48,089 bases of DNA from Salinispora fenicalii (GTDB taxonomy: Bacteria > Actinomycetota > Actinomycetes > Mycobacteriales > Micromonosporaceae): contig NZ_AZWQ01000033.1 in assembly GCF_000514815.1 (NCBI RefSeq), forward strand, positions 1 through 48,089, written 5' to 3'. This document shows positions 32,861-41,387 of this stretch, in pieces. Under the pieces are notes generated by a model, which was given only the letters and a program-made list of their open reading frames with translations, was not told the DNA's origin and ran no database searches. Position 1 is the first letter of the stretch, and every line of letters begins with the position of its first letter. A program made the translations under genes and the position numbers.

Positions 32861-35282
32861 GCAGGGCGCCGACGCGGCGCTGGAGCCGTTCCCGGCCACC
32901 GCCATGCAAGAGGCCCTGTGGTGGGTGCACCAGCGCGCCCGCGACCAATCGGTCTATCACCTCACCTGGCGGCTCGGGGTGAACGAGCCAATCGACGGGG
33001 AGGCACTGGCCGTGGCTTGGCAGGCACTCGTTGACCGGCATGAGGCGCTGCGGACCTCGGTGGTGCGCCAGGCGGACACTGTCACGCTGGTGGTAGCGCC
33101 ACGCATCGTCGTGAGCCCGCACCGGCTGCACGTAGACGACCTGGAAGACGCCGATACGAATACTCTGCTGCGGCTCATCGCCGAAGAGGTGCACGCCACG
33201 CCACTGGAGCCGGAGCAGGCGCCGCTTGCTCGCATCACCCTGGTCCGGGTCCGCGACCAACACGAGGTGCTGCTGACCGTGCACCACATGGTGCTCGACG
33301 GCTGGGCGGTCCAACTGCTCGTCGCGGAGCTGTCCGAGGCGTATGCGGCTGTGCGGCAGGGACGCGCCGTGAGCTTCCCGACCGACCCGGTGCCCTTCAG
33401 CACATACGCCCAGGAGCAGGCCGCGGCTCGCGCGGACGGCCGGTGGGACAAGAGCATTGCCTACTGGTGCGGCGCTCTCACCGGCGCCGCCTCCGCCACC
33501 TTGGAACCCGACCTGCCGGGCGCAGTGGCGAGCGGCGCGCCGGGCGCGATCCTGCGCTACGGCTTCAGCGCCGAGGCGGGTGCCGGGATCGCGGCGCTGG
33601 CCAAGGCCACCTTCGCCACCCCGTTCGCGATCATCCTCGCCGCGGCGCAGCTCGTGCTCACCCGAGCCGGTGCCGGGCCGGACGTGACGGTGGGTGTGGT
33701 GACCGCGAATCGGATGACCACCCGCGATCAGGCGCTGCTCGGCTATACCGCAAACCTCTGCATGATCCGGGGCAAAGTCGCCGAGACGGACAGTGTCGCC
33801 GCGGTGGTGAATGCCGCCCGAGACGGCATGTGGCAGATGTTGACTCATCAAGCGGTGCCCTACCCCGTGGTGTTTGGGGCGTTGCCCGAGCAGACCCGGG
33901 TCGCCCTCGGCGACCCCGCGCCGCTGCTTTTGAGCTATCTCGGTCCGATCGGCACCGATCTGCGGCTCGGCCCCATCTCGGCGACGCTGCTCCCTAGCCC
34001 AAACCGGGCGGCCCGGGCCGACGTGGCGATGTCCGTCTGGGAAACTGACGGCGGCTACCTCGCCGAGGTTGAATACCACACTGGACGCTACCAGGAGAGT
34101 AGCGTCCTGACGCTGCTGCACGACCTGGATAGAGTGCTGGCCGACGGCGGCGCCGAGCCGCAGCGTGCGGTCGGCTCGTTCGATGTCGCCTCCAGCGCCC
34201 GCACCCAGCGCGCGGCCCAGGCCGCCGTCAACAGCAGCCCCCTGGTCGGCCTGCTGCCCGACTCGGCGAACTGGCGCCATATCGTCGCCGCCTGGACCGA
34301 CGTGCTCGGCGCCCCACCGGCGGGAGCGGACGTCAACTTCTTCGCCGTCGGCGGCAACTCGCTCAGCGCCCTACGCCTCGTGGAGACGCTGACCGCCGAC
34401 GGGCGACCGGCGGTGGATATCGTGCGGTGGCTCGGCGATCCGACGCCCCAACGGATGGCCAACCTACTGGGCAACGGGTCTGAGCCAGCCTCGGCGGAGT
34501 CAACGCTGGTGCTGTTACGGGACGGCTCGGGCCCGCATCTGCACCTCGTACATGGCGCAGGGGGCAGTCCGCAGGACTACCAGCACCTGCTGGCTGAACT
34601 GCCGCAGCACTGGCGGGTGACAGCCTCCCGTGACAGTGGGCAACTACCGACGGTGCCGGCGCTGGCCCACCGCTACCAGGCCGACCTGGACACCGCCGGC
34701 CTGATCCCGGACCTGCTCGGCGGATGGTCGTTCGGCGGTCAGGTTGCCTACCAGATGGTCGCCGACCAGACCGAGCGGCGACCGGCGCTGGTACTGCTGG
34801 ACTCCGCCCCACCAGTCGGGTACGAGCTGTCAGCCGACAATGTTCGACAACGCTTCGACACCTTCACGGAAAACGTCTACCGAGCCTTCAACCTGGAGTC
34901 AGACGCCCCGAGGTCTTTGGTGACAAGCGACGCGGGATCGGCTGGCTTCCACGAACGGCTAGCCGTCGGAGCACTCGCGGCCTGCCTGGCGGCCATCCAA
35001 CAACCCGTGCCGGCGGCACTGCTGGCGCACCAGTGGAACAGCTACGAACGTCACCTGCGGGCAAGTGCCGAGTACGTCCATGACGGCCCGGTCGACGCTC
35101 CCGCGCTGGTGATTAGCGCGGACCTGCTCGACGCGCAGCTCGCCCAGTGGGCCGGCCGTGTCGGAGTGATGCGGTCCCACCGGATTGACACCGACCACTT
35201 CGGATTACTGACTTCGGCTGCCGCGGCACAGGTAGCGGCGGCCGTCATCTTTTTCGCGCGCGATGTAACGGCGAGAGGTTAA
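32853..35282 (+). CDS. NRPS protein, C-PCP-TE
   Basis: An 809-residue termination protein. The condensation domain (about 10-440) has HHMVLDG near residue 144. The carrier domain has VGGNSLSALRLVE near 500. The thioesterase domain (about 550-800) starts with LVHGAGGSPQDY and has nucleophile motif GGWSFGGQVAYQ near 624, the acidic residue in VLLDSAPP and the histidine in IDTDHFGLL near 779. It lacks any adenylation domain; the free adenylation protein encoded just upstream, whose stop it overlaps by 8 nt, should supply the amino acid. The thioesterase domain presumably releases the finished product by hydrolysis or cyclisation. Confidence 0.92.
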   Translation: MVKQGADAALEPFPATAMQEALWWVHQRARDQSVYHLTWRLGVNEPIDGEALAVAWQALVDRHEALRTSVVRQADTVTLVVAPRIVVSPHRLHVDDLEDADTNTLLRLIAEEVHATPLEPEQAPLARITLVRVRDQHEVLLTVHHMVLDGWAVQLLVAELSEAYAAVRQGRAVSFPTDPVPFSTYAQEQAAARADGRWDKSIAYWCGALTGAASATLEPDLPGAVASGAPGAILRYGFSAEAGAGIAALAKATFATPFAIILAAAQLVLTRAGAGPDVTVGVVTANRMTTRDQALLGYTANLCMIRGKVAETDSVAAVVNAARDGMWQMLTHQAVPYPVVFGALPEQTRVALGDPAPLLLSYLGPIGTDLRLGPISATLLPSPNRAARADVAMSVWETDGGYLAEVEYHTGRYQESSVLTLLHDLDRVLADGGAEPQRAVGSFDVASSARTQRAAQAAVNSSPLVGLLPDSANWRHIVAAWTDVLGAPPAGADVNFFAVGGNSLSALRLVETLTADGRPAVDIVRWLGDPTPQRMANLLGNGSEPASAESTLVLLRDGSGPHLHLVHGAGGSPQDYQHLLAELPQHWRVTASRDSGQLPTVPALAHRYQADLDTAGLIPDLLGGWSFGGQVAYQMVADQTERRPALVLLDSAPPVGYELSADNVRQRFDTFTENVYRAFNLESDAPRSLVTSDAGSAGFHERLAVGALAACLAAIQQPVPAALLAHQWNSYERHLRASAEYVHDGPVDAPALVISADLLDAQLAQWAGRVGVMRSHRIDTDHFGLLTSAAAAQVAAAVIFFARDVTARG

Positions 35283-35295
35283 CTAGGGAGGATCC

Positions 35296-36054
35296 GTGTT
35301 CGACTTGGATGTCCTGCACCAGCAATTGCGAGAGCATGTGCAGCGCAATGTGGCGCCGGACGACATCACCACAGCCCACCGAGAATTCTCGTACCTGGGG
35401 CATGCGAAGGTCTCCTTCGTCGCTCCCGACAGCGTCAAAAAGGCGGTCGCCGACGAGGTCAACGCGCTGATCGACCAGGCAGGCACGCGACGGGACCTTC
35501 GTTTCGCCGAGACCGACTACACGCCGCGTCGGATGCGCAACGTGACGCGAGCCGAAATCGCCAGCCTAGGCACCGTCATCAGCAGCATCTACACAGCAGA
35601 GCCGATCCTGCGGATGCTGTCGGAGGTGGCCGGCGAGCCGGTGCATCCGTGCCCGTATGAGCCCGAGCAGTTCGTCATCACCTGCCTAGAAAGAGACGGT
35701 GACACCCACGGCTGGCACTGGGACGACTTCGCCTTCGCCCTGGTCTGGGTAATCGAGTGCCCGCCGGTGGAGCATGGCGGCTTCGTCCAGTGCGTGCCTG
35801 GCACCATCTGGAACAAGCAGCGTCCAGGGATCAACCGTGCCCTGGTCAGCCGCCCGATCTACTCGATGGAGCTATTCCCTGGCGACCTGTACCTCATGCG
35901 GACCAACACCACGCTGCACCGCGTTACCCCAGTCCGCCAGGGCCGACGCAAGATCACCAATATGGGATACGCCTCCACGTCGGACCTGACCCGCCACCTC
36001 ACCCACGAAACGATGGACCGGCTGTGGGCCACTGCGCCCACCACGGAGGTGTGA
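35296..36054 (+). CDS. Fe(II)/2-oxoglutarate-dependent oxygenase
   Basis: The 252-residue protein has the iron facial triad in HGWHWDDFAFALVWVIEC (His-x-Asp, about residues 142-144) and the distal histidine in NTTLHRVTPVR, with the 2-oxoglutarate-binding arginine in GRRKITNMGYAS. To my memory it resembles the BesD-like family that modifies free amino acids; halogenating members have Gly in place of the Asp. The Asp is present here, so hydroxylation is predicted. Substrate could be a free or carrier-bound amino acid of the pathway. GTG 35296 is preceded by an excellent AGGGAGGA ribosome binding site. Confidence 0.8.
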   Translation: MFDLDVLHQQLREHVQRNVAPDDITTAHREFSYLGHAKVSFVAPDSVKKAVADEVNALIDQAGTRRDLRFAETDYTPRRMRNVTRAEIASLGTVISSIYTAEPILRMLSEVAGEPVHPCPYEPEQFVITCLERDGDTHGWHWDDFAFALVWVIECPPVEHGGFVQCVPGTIWNKQRPGINRALVSRPIYSMELFPGDLYLMRTNTTLHRVTPVRQGRRKITNMGYASTSDLTRHLTHETMDRLWATAPTTEV

Positions 36055-36058
36055 CCCC

Positions 36059-37285
36059 ATGTCGTCTCGCAACAACATCGCCCCTCAGCACATTGTGCTC
36101 GCCTTCTCCGGCGGGCTCGACACCTCGGTGGCCCTGGTCTGGCTAAAGGAGCGCTACAACTGCCGGCTGACCGCCTTCATTGCCAATCTAGGCCAGGGCG
36201 CGGAGCTAGACACCGCCGCTCGCAAGGCTGAAAAGCTCGGTGCCGACGAGGTGCGGGTGGACGACCTACGCGGAGAGTTCGCCCGGGACTATGCCTTCCC
36301 GATGTACCGGGCCAACGCCCTCTATGAGGGGCAGTACATGATGGGCTCTTCCATCGGCCGGCCATTGATCGCCGCAGCCCAGCTGCGCGTTGTCGAGGAG
36401 GTCGGCGCGGACGCCGTGGCGCACGGAGCTACGGGCAAGGGCAACGATCAGATCCGCTTCGAGATGACTCTAGCCGCGCTACGCCCCGACATCATGGTGA
36501 TCAGCCCATGGCGGGAGTGGGATCTGTCCTCCCGCAGCGATCTGCTCGCCTACGCCAGACAGCACGGCATCGAGCTAGATCTGAGGAGCGGCGACCGACC
36601 GTACTCTATCGATAGCAACTTGCTACACACCTCCTACGAGGGTGAGGCGCTCGAGGATCCGGAGCAACCGGCGCCGGAAGGCCTGCTGTTCCGGGTGCGC
36701 GATCTCGCAGACACCCAGGACGAACCCGAGACCGTCGAAATCCACTTCCAAAGCGGCAACCCAGTCGGCGTGAACGGAACGCCCTTGTCAGCCAGCGCTG
36801 TACTGGAAACGCTCGACCAAATCGGTCGCCGGCATGGAATCGGCCGCCTCGACATCGTAGAGAACCGAATATTCGGCATGAAGACCCGCAACATCTACGA
36901 GGCTCCGTCCGGCAGCCTGCTGTGGCACGCCCATCGCGCGGTGGAGTCCCTGGTACTCGACCCGGAGGTAGCTCAGCTCAAGGAGGAGCTCATGCCGAAG
37001 TACAGCGCCCTGGTCTACCGGGGCCTGTGGTTCGCCCCCGAGCGGCTGATGTTGCAAACGGCCATCGACTTTAGTCAGCAGAATGTCACCGGTGACGCGA
37101 TCCTGCGGCTGCACCGGGGCACTGTCCAGGTTATCGGTCGCCGCTCCCCACACAGCCGCTACGACACCGCGTTCGCTACCTTTGAGGCGGAGGACGTGTT
37201 CGACCAGCGCGATTCCTCTGGCTGGCTGCGGGTCAACACTGTTCGCTTCCGCGCCGGACTGACAAACGGGACGGCGACGCCGTGA
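36059..37285 (+). CDS. argG: Argininosuccinate synthase
   Basis: A full-length (408 residues) argininosuccinate synthase: PPi-loop SGGLDTS at residues 17-23, GSSIGRPLIA, GATGKGNDQIRFE (nearly invariant), SYEGEALEDP and RNIYEAPSGSLL. The enzyme ligates citrulline and aspartate using ATP. Here it is embedded between a 2-oxoglutarate oxygenase and a formyltransferase, with no argH or other arginine genes nearby, so it is probably a pathway copy acting on a ureido intermediate or raising arginine supply. The argininosuccinate could be cleaved by the housekeeping lyase. ATG 36059 follows GGAGGTG; the stop overlaps the next gene. Confidence 0.88.
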   Translation: MSSRNNIAPQHIVLAFSGGLDTSVALVWLKERYNCRLTAFIANLGQGAELDTAARKAEKLGADEVRVDDLRGEFARDYAFPMYRANALYEGQYMMGSSIGRPLIAAAQLRVVEEVGADAVAHGATGKGNDQIRFEMTLAALRPDIMVISPWREWDLSSRSDLLAYARQHGIELDLRSGDRPYSIDSNLLHTSYEGEALEDPEQPAPEGLLFRVRDLADTQDEPETVEIHFQSGNPVGVNGTPLSASAVLETLDQIGRRHGIGRLDIVENRIFGMKTRNIYEAPSGSLLWHAHRAVESLVLDPEVAQLKEELMPKYSALVYRGLWFAPERLMLQTAIDFSQQNVTGDAILRLHRGTVQVIGRRSPHSRYDTAFATFEAEDVFDQRDSSGWLRVNTVRFRAGLTNGTATP

Positions 37286-38202
37286 GGATCGTCTTTTTCG
37301 GCTACGGCGAGCTAGGCGCCATCGTGCTGCGAGGCATCGCGCCGCACCACGAGGTGCTACTTGTATTGACCCACCCGGTTGAATTCAGTGACCTCGGCGA
37401 ACCGGACGTGGAGCTAGCTGGAGCCGAACTGGGACTGCCGGTGCGCTACTCGGCTACCGCCCGCGAACCCGACCTGCACGAGCATCTGCGCGAGCTCGCG
37501 CCGGATGTCATCGTCTCCACAAACTGGCGGACCAGGGTTCCCCCGGAAGTGCTGCGGATCCCCGAACGCGGCGCGGTCAACACGCACGATGCGCTGCTGC
37601 CCGCCTATGCGGGGTTCGGCGCGGTCAATTGGGCGATCCGCAACGGCGAGGAGGAGACCGGCCTCACCGTGCACTACATGGCCGAGGACCTGGACACCGG
37701 GCCAATCATCACTCAGGCTCGTGTGAAGATCGGCGTGCATGAAACCGCCGGACAAGTTCTGGGGCGGCTACTCACGGAATACGTGCCAGTCACACTGGAG
37801 GCGTTGAACCGGGTCAACGCGGGGTACCAGGGCAAGCCGCAACCACCCGAGGGGGCGTCATTCTACCACCGGATCGGCGTCGAGGACACACGAATTGACT
37901 GGCGGGACGACACCACCACGATCTGCAACCTGGTACGCGGCCAGTCGGATCCGTTCGTCAACGCGTGGACGACGTACCGGGGGCTCCGGCTCTGGATCAT
38001 GACTGCTGCCCGGCCGACCCGGGCGCACGGCGGCACACCTGGCCGGATCGTCAAGGCCGACTATGGCGGTGTGGTCGTTGCCAGCGGCGGCCCGCGGGAC
38101 GGCGACGACCGCGGGGTGGTACTGCTTCAGGTCCGTACCGAGACCGGCCCACCAGTGCGCGCCCTCGACTACTTTGCCGCCTTCGGCGAGTACCTTCACT
38201 AA
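37282..38202 (+). CDS. Formyltransferase (methionyl-tRNA formyltransferase-like)
   Basis: A 306-residue protein with the 10-formyltetrahydrofolate-dependent formyltransferase fold. The catalytic Asn-His pair is in GAVNTHDALLPAYAGFGAVN (about residue 100) and the Asp in MAEDLDTGPII, followed by a C-terminal OB-like domain (GRIVKADYGGVVVASGG). True Fmt formylates initiator Met-tRNA; relatives formylate amino groups of sugars, ornithine or carrier-bound amino acids. Its place at the end of the biosynthetic operon, overlapping argG by 4 nt (GTGA), argues for a product-tailoring or starter-formylating role. The acceptor amine is unknown. Confidence 0.85.
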   Translation: MRIVFFGYGELGAIVLRGIAPHHEVLLVLTHPVEFSDLGEPDVELAGAELGLPVRYSATAREPDLHEHLRELAPDVIVSTNWRTRVPPEVLRIPERGAVNTHDALLPAYAGFGAVNWAIRNGEEETGLTVHYMAEDLDTGPIITQARVKIGVHETAGQVLGRLLTEYVPVTLEALNRVNAGYQGKPQPPEGASFYHRIGVEDTRIDWRDDTTTICNLVRGQSDPFVNAWTTYRGLRLWIMTAARPTRAHGGTPGRIVKADYGGVVVASGGPRDGDDRGVVLLQVRTETGPPVRALDYFAAFGEYLH

Positions 38203-38255
38203 GACGGTGACCGGGGCGTCGGTCATCAGGCTACGACGATGACGGGAGAGGTTGG

Positions 38256-38627
38256 ATGATCGGTCGACTGCACTCGATGGTGCTGGATTGTCCGGACGCC
38301 GAAAAGCTCGCGGAGTTCTACGTCGAGTTGACCGGCCTGGAATGGGCCGACAGCGACGGGTACTGGGTGACGTTAAAGGGCGCGGACGGACATCCTCGCC
38401 TGTGCTTTCAAAGTGTCGCCGACTACCAGCCGCCGCAGTGGCCGGACCCGGCCCTTCCGCAGCAGGCCCACCTCGATGTGGAGGTGGACGATATCCAAGA
38501 AGCTGAGGAGACTGTGCTCCGGCTAGGCGCTACTTTGCTTCGCGGCGGCGGGAGCCGCAGCCACGGCTTTCGGGTCTACGCTGACCCCGTGGGACACCCG
38601 TTCTGCCTGGTATGGGGGCAGGACTGA
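38256..38627 (+). CDS. VOC-superfamily (glyoxalase-like) protein
   Basis: The 123-residue protein has two beta-alpha-beta-beta-beta halves typical of the vicinal oxygen chelate fold: MVLDCPDAEKLAEFYVELTG starts the first, HLDVEVDDIQEAEETVLRLG the second, and VYADPVGHPFCLVW ends it. Members include lyases, dioxygenases and drug-binding resistance proteins. Actinobacterial relatives of this short form are mostly uncharacterised. It starts at ATG 38256 behind GGGAGAGG, 53 nt after the formyltransferase, and could be a resistance or tailoring protein of the cluster. Confidence 0.8.
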   Translation: MIGRLHSMVLDCPDAEKLAEFYVELTGLEWADSDGYWVTLKGADGHPRLCFQSVADYQPPQWPDPALPQQAHLDVEVDDIQEAEETVLRLGATLLRGGGSRSHGFRVYADPVGHPFCLVWGQD

Positions 38628-38631
38628 AGAC

Positions 38632-39156
38632 ATGACTAATCAGGACCAGACAGTGGAGTTCCGACTCGCGGCGGGAACATTCGCCACTGGCGTCGGCATC
38701 GTCAGCAGTGTGTACGACGACATTCCGCTGGCCATGACGGTCAACTCGTTCACCACCGTATCGTTGCAACCTCCCATGGTCCTGATCTGCCTCAAACACC
38801 GGAGCCGGCTGCTCGCCCAGATCCGCAACTCTGGCATTTTCGCGGTCACCGTACTGGCGGCGGACCAACGGGACATCGCCCGATGGTTTGCCGATGCCAG
38901 GCGACCCTCCAGCGCTGCCGCGTTCGCCGGTGTCCGAGTACATCGGGCACCGGCAACGGGATGCCTCGTGTTCAGCGAAGGGCTGGCCTACTTTGACTGC
39001 CAGGTACGCAAGCTGTCTGAGCAGGGCGACCACGCGGTGGTCATAAGCGAGACCATGTCCTACGGCCCATTGCATCCCGCCAAGGCGCCGCTGCTGTACC
39101 TGCACGGGACGTACCGATGGATCACCCCGACACCGTCAACGGCTTCGGCCGCGTAG
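38632..39156 (+). CDS. Flavin reductase-like protein
   Basis: A 174-residue member of the HpaC/flavin-reductase FMN-binding split-barrel family: LAAGTFATGVGIVSS, MTVNSFTTVSLQPPMVLICL, SGIFAVTVLAADQRDIARWF and YFDCQVRKLSEQGDHAVVI. Such proteins reduce FMN or FAD for a partner monooxygenase, although some act as oxygenases themselves. No luciferase-like or class D monooxygenase is encoded in the cluster; the two acyl-CoA dehydrogenase-like flavoproteins are possible partners. It starts at ATG 38632, 4 nt after the VOC gene, and is the last gene of the operon; the cluster ends at this stop. Confidence 0.85.
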   Translation: MTNQDQTVEFRLAAGTFATGVGIVSSVYDDIPLAMTVNSFTTVSLQPPMVLICLKHRSRLLAQIRNSGIFAVTVLAADQRDIARWFADARRPSSAAAFAGVRVHRAPATGCLVFSEGLAYFDCQVRKLSEQGDHAVVISETMSYGPLHPAKAPLLYLHGTYRWITPTPSTASAA

Positions 39157-39173
39157 GACAGACACCACGACAA

Positions 39174-39446
39174 CTGGTCGACCTGCGTGGCGAGCCGGGT
39201 GGTGGGTGCGTTGCGTTCGGCGAACCAGGTGGCGAGCCGGGCAACCTTGTGGACACGGTGGTGCAGGGTGGTGGAGCGGGTGATGCGTACGACGATGGCG
39301 GCGGTGGGTAGCGCGAAGACCGCGTTGTTGGTCAGGCGGAGTAGCCGGGCGTCGTGGCTGGGGACGTCGAGCTGGTCGGCAATCCGGCGCATGGCCTCGG
39401 TCATGGCCGCTTCGGCGTACCGGCCGCCGGTGTCGGTGGTGGTCAT
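39174..39446 (-). pseudogene. Phosphotransferase-family protein, truncated at the cluster edge
   Basis: The start (ATG 39444-39446) and first ~90 residues look intact: MTEAMRRIADQLDVPSHDAR, LLRLTNNAVFALP, IVVRITRSTTLHHRVHKVAR, LATWFAERNAPTTRLA. They resemble N-terminal lobes of aminoglycoside-phosphotransferase-like proteins common in Micromonosporaceae. After about 39174 the similarity stops, and the frame continues in antisense of the flavin reductase gene, so the kinase active-site lobe is missing. The break coincides with the end of the biosynthetic operon and probably marks the join where the cluster entered or a deletion occurred. Confidence 0.6.
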
Positions 39447-39930
39447 GCGGCCGGGCCGATCGTGGACAGGGCGCGGCTGAACTCGGCTACCTGCGGGTCG
39501 GCTGCGTACCGATGCATGCGGCGGAGGTTGCGGATGCGGTCATGTACCCGTTGGGAGGTCAACTGGTTGGCATGCTGGGTAGCCCGGGTGCCGATGGTGA
39601 CGGCTTCCTGTGGTTCTCCGGCGAGGAAGAGGCTGCTACACAGTCCGACTTCGTTGAGTACCGTGCTGCGTACATTTGGGGGCCGAATGCGGCGATGGCC
39701 TCGGAGACCCACCGTACAGCGGCCCTGCCGTGTCGTTCGTTTGCTCGAGCGAGGTCGCGGTGGACGCGCCCGTACTGGGCGAGCAGCTCGCCGCGGTCGT
39801 AGAAGCGCATCCACTCCGGTTCGCGGTCCGGGTCGATGCGGCGGCGCGGTCGGTGTCGCCGCCGCGGCTCGGCGGTGGCGTGAAGCCCGCGCCACACACC
39901 TGGCCGTGAGCACGCTCGGCGCCGGGTTCA
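39443..39930 (-). pseudogene. XRE/TPR-type regulator, N-terminally truncated and frameshifted
   Basis: Two frames join to one protein tail. EPEWMRFYDRGELLAQYGR and HRDLARANERHGRAA belong to the upstream frame, and TVLNEVGLCSSLFLAGEPQE, THANQLTSQRVHDR-like sequence and VAEFSRALSTIGPAA to the downstream frame. The switch is near 39685 in a run of five G. This matches the C-terminal TPR half of helix-turn-helix regulators frequently paired with phosphotransferase genes; the DNA-binding half is missing. Its TGA overlaps the phosphotransferase ATG, so both were one operon. Either real decay or a homopolymer sequencing error could explain the shift, but not the missing N-terminus. Confidence 0.55.
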
Positions 39931-40013
39931 CGTCGCTCAGCAAACACCTCGGAGCGCTCACGGCGAACGCCCACACATGACTACTCGACGAGAACATGGA
40001 AAGGGCCCGAACG

Positions 40014-40989
40014 ATGACCGACACCCGGCTACTGACCCAACCTCACACGACCGTCGAACCGGCGGTTGTCCATCGTCGTCATGCTGACACCGCCTTCCTC
40101 GCCGATGTCCATCCGGACGGCACCGGCGAATATGTGGCGACGGCGTTGCTGCCCGAGCGACACGCGTACTACGCAGCACACGTCGCGGAGGCGAATCGCC
40201 GTCTCGATCCGATGCTGCTCCTGGAGGATTGCCGGCAGGTCGTCATCTACATCGGCCACAACGGCCTCGGCCTGGCCGACGACACCCAAATTCCTGGTGG
40301 ACTCCTGCGAGATGTCCGTGCCGGCCCGACGCGTATGTGCAACGACCCGACGGCGGCTCGACCAAGCTGACGATGCACGTCACTGTGGTGGCGGTCCGAG
40401 TCGGCAGCCGGCTCCGCGCGTTCACGTCCCGGTGTGAGCTGTCACTCGGTGGTGTGCGGATCGGATCAACAGTCATCACCTCGTCGGTCGTGTCCCCGGC
40501 CGCCTACACGCTGCTGCACCGCCGGGCTCGTGGCGGGTCGCCGCCACCTTGGTCCGACCAACTGTGCCCGTACCTGGACGGGGCGACTCCCCCCTCGACC
40601 GTGGGCCGCCTGGTACCCGCCGACGTGCTGCTGGCCGAGGTTCGTACTGGTGCGAGTGAGACCAGCGCGCGGGTGCTGCTGCCCTTCGATCACCTGGGCT
40701 TGTTCGACCGCCGGCTGAACCACGTCCCGGGGACCCTGCTCGTCGAGGCGGCCCGTCAACTCGGCACCGCGCTCAGTCCCGCGCCATCCGCGGCGGTGAT
40801 GACCGGGCTTGCCGGCACGTTCGACACGTTTGTCGAACTGGACGCTCCCGACTCAGGGACAGCTCGACGCACCTGGTGGCCCGGCCAGGCACGACCAACG
40901 GTGAGCGATCGGTCGAGGTGGTGCAGGGCGGCACCGTGCACGCTGCGATCAACGTTACTACCGCCCGCGCGTCGAGCGGGTTGCCATAG
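40014..40989 (+). pseudogene. AfsA-family gamma-butyrolactone synthase, frameshifted
   Basis: The start is good (GAAAGGG before ATG 40014), and the first hotdog repeat is clear: VVHRRHADTAFLADVHPDGT, VATALLPERHAYYAAH, DPMLLLEDCRQVVIYIGHNG. The frame then shifts near 40350 to LTMHVTVVAVRVG and the second hotdog repeat (PADVLLAEVRTGASETSARV, FDHLGLFDRRLNHVPGTLLV). It shifts again near 40865 to a tail SVEVVQGGTVHAAINV ending at TAG 40987-40989. AfsA makes the butyrolactone signal that controls antibiotic production. Two frameshifts make the gene non-functional unless they are sequencing errors. No receptor gene is adjacent. Confidence 0.75.
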
Positions 40990-41387
40990 TGAGCAGCCAT
41001 CACCACCTCTCGGCGATCCGGCCTACGTAGCGGGACCAGCGCTTCGGACCGCACCAACGGCGACCCGCGCCATCAGTCCTGGGAACGGAACAACGTATGG
41101 ACATCCTTGGTTACAAGGCTACAAGTGCCGCGTTGCCGGCCCGCCGCTTCGTGCGTACCCGAGGCGGGCGTCTCCATCCTTCGTCGAGCCACAACCGGCG
41201 GGTGCGCCCGCGGCAGACCGCCGTCACCGTGCGACGGCGGCCGTGCTGCGCCACGAGCTGTGGTGGGCCACGAGCCGTGGTGGGCCGACGTGGTGGCGCT
41301 CGCGCCGACGCTCGCCTACGAGTCGGCGGTCATGGGTGACCTGCGCCGCGGTGGCACCCTGCCGGTGGAGGGCTGCGGTGGGGTGGA
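40990..41387. other. Intergenic stretch with possible gene remnant
   Basis: About 400 bp. Near 41275-41365 the plus strand reads like protein (EPWWADVVALAPTLAYESAV, then MGDLRRGGTLP), and a related-looking ELWW sequence precedes it in another frame, suggesting a small internal duplication in a decayed gene, possibly an alpha/beta hydrolase. No intact frame is present. Confidence 0.3.

Noticed and set aside
32724..34280. 518-codon minus-strand frame opposite the C-PCP-TE gene
   Set aside because: The plus strand has complete condensation and carrier motifs; the antisense product has no domain features.
36059..37285. Housekeeping arginine biosynthesis gene
   Set aside because: No other arg gene is adjacent, and it overlaps the formyltransferase gene within the operon. 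I kept the family name but not the housekeeping role.
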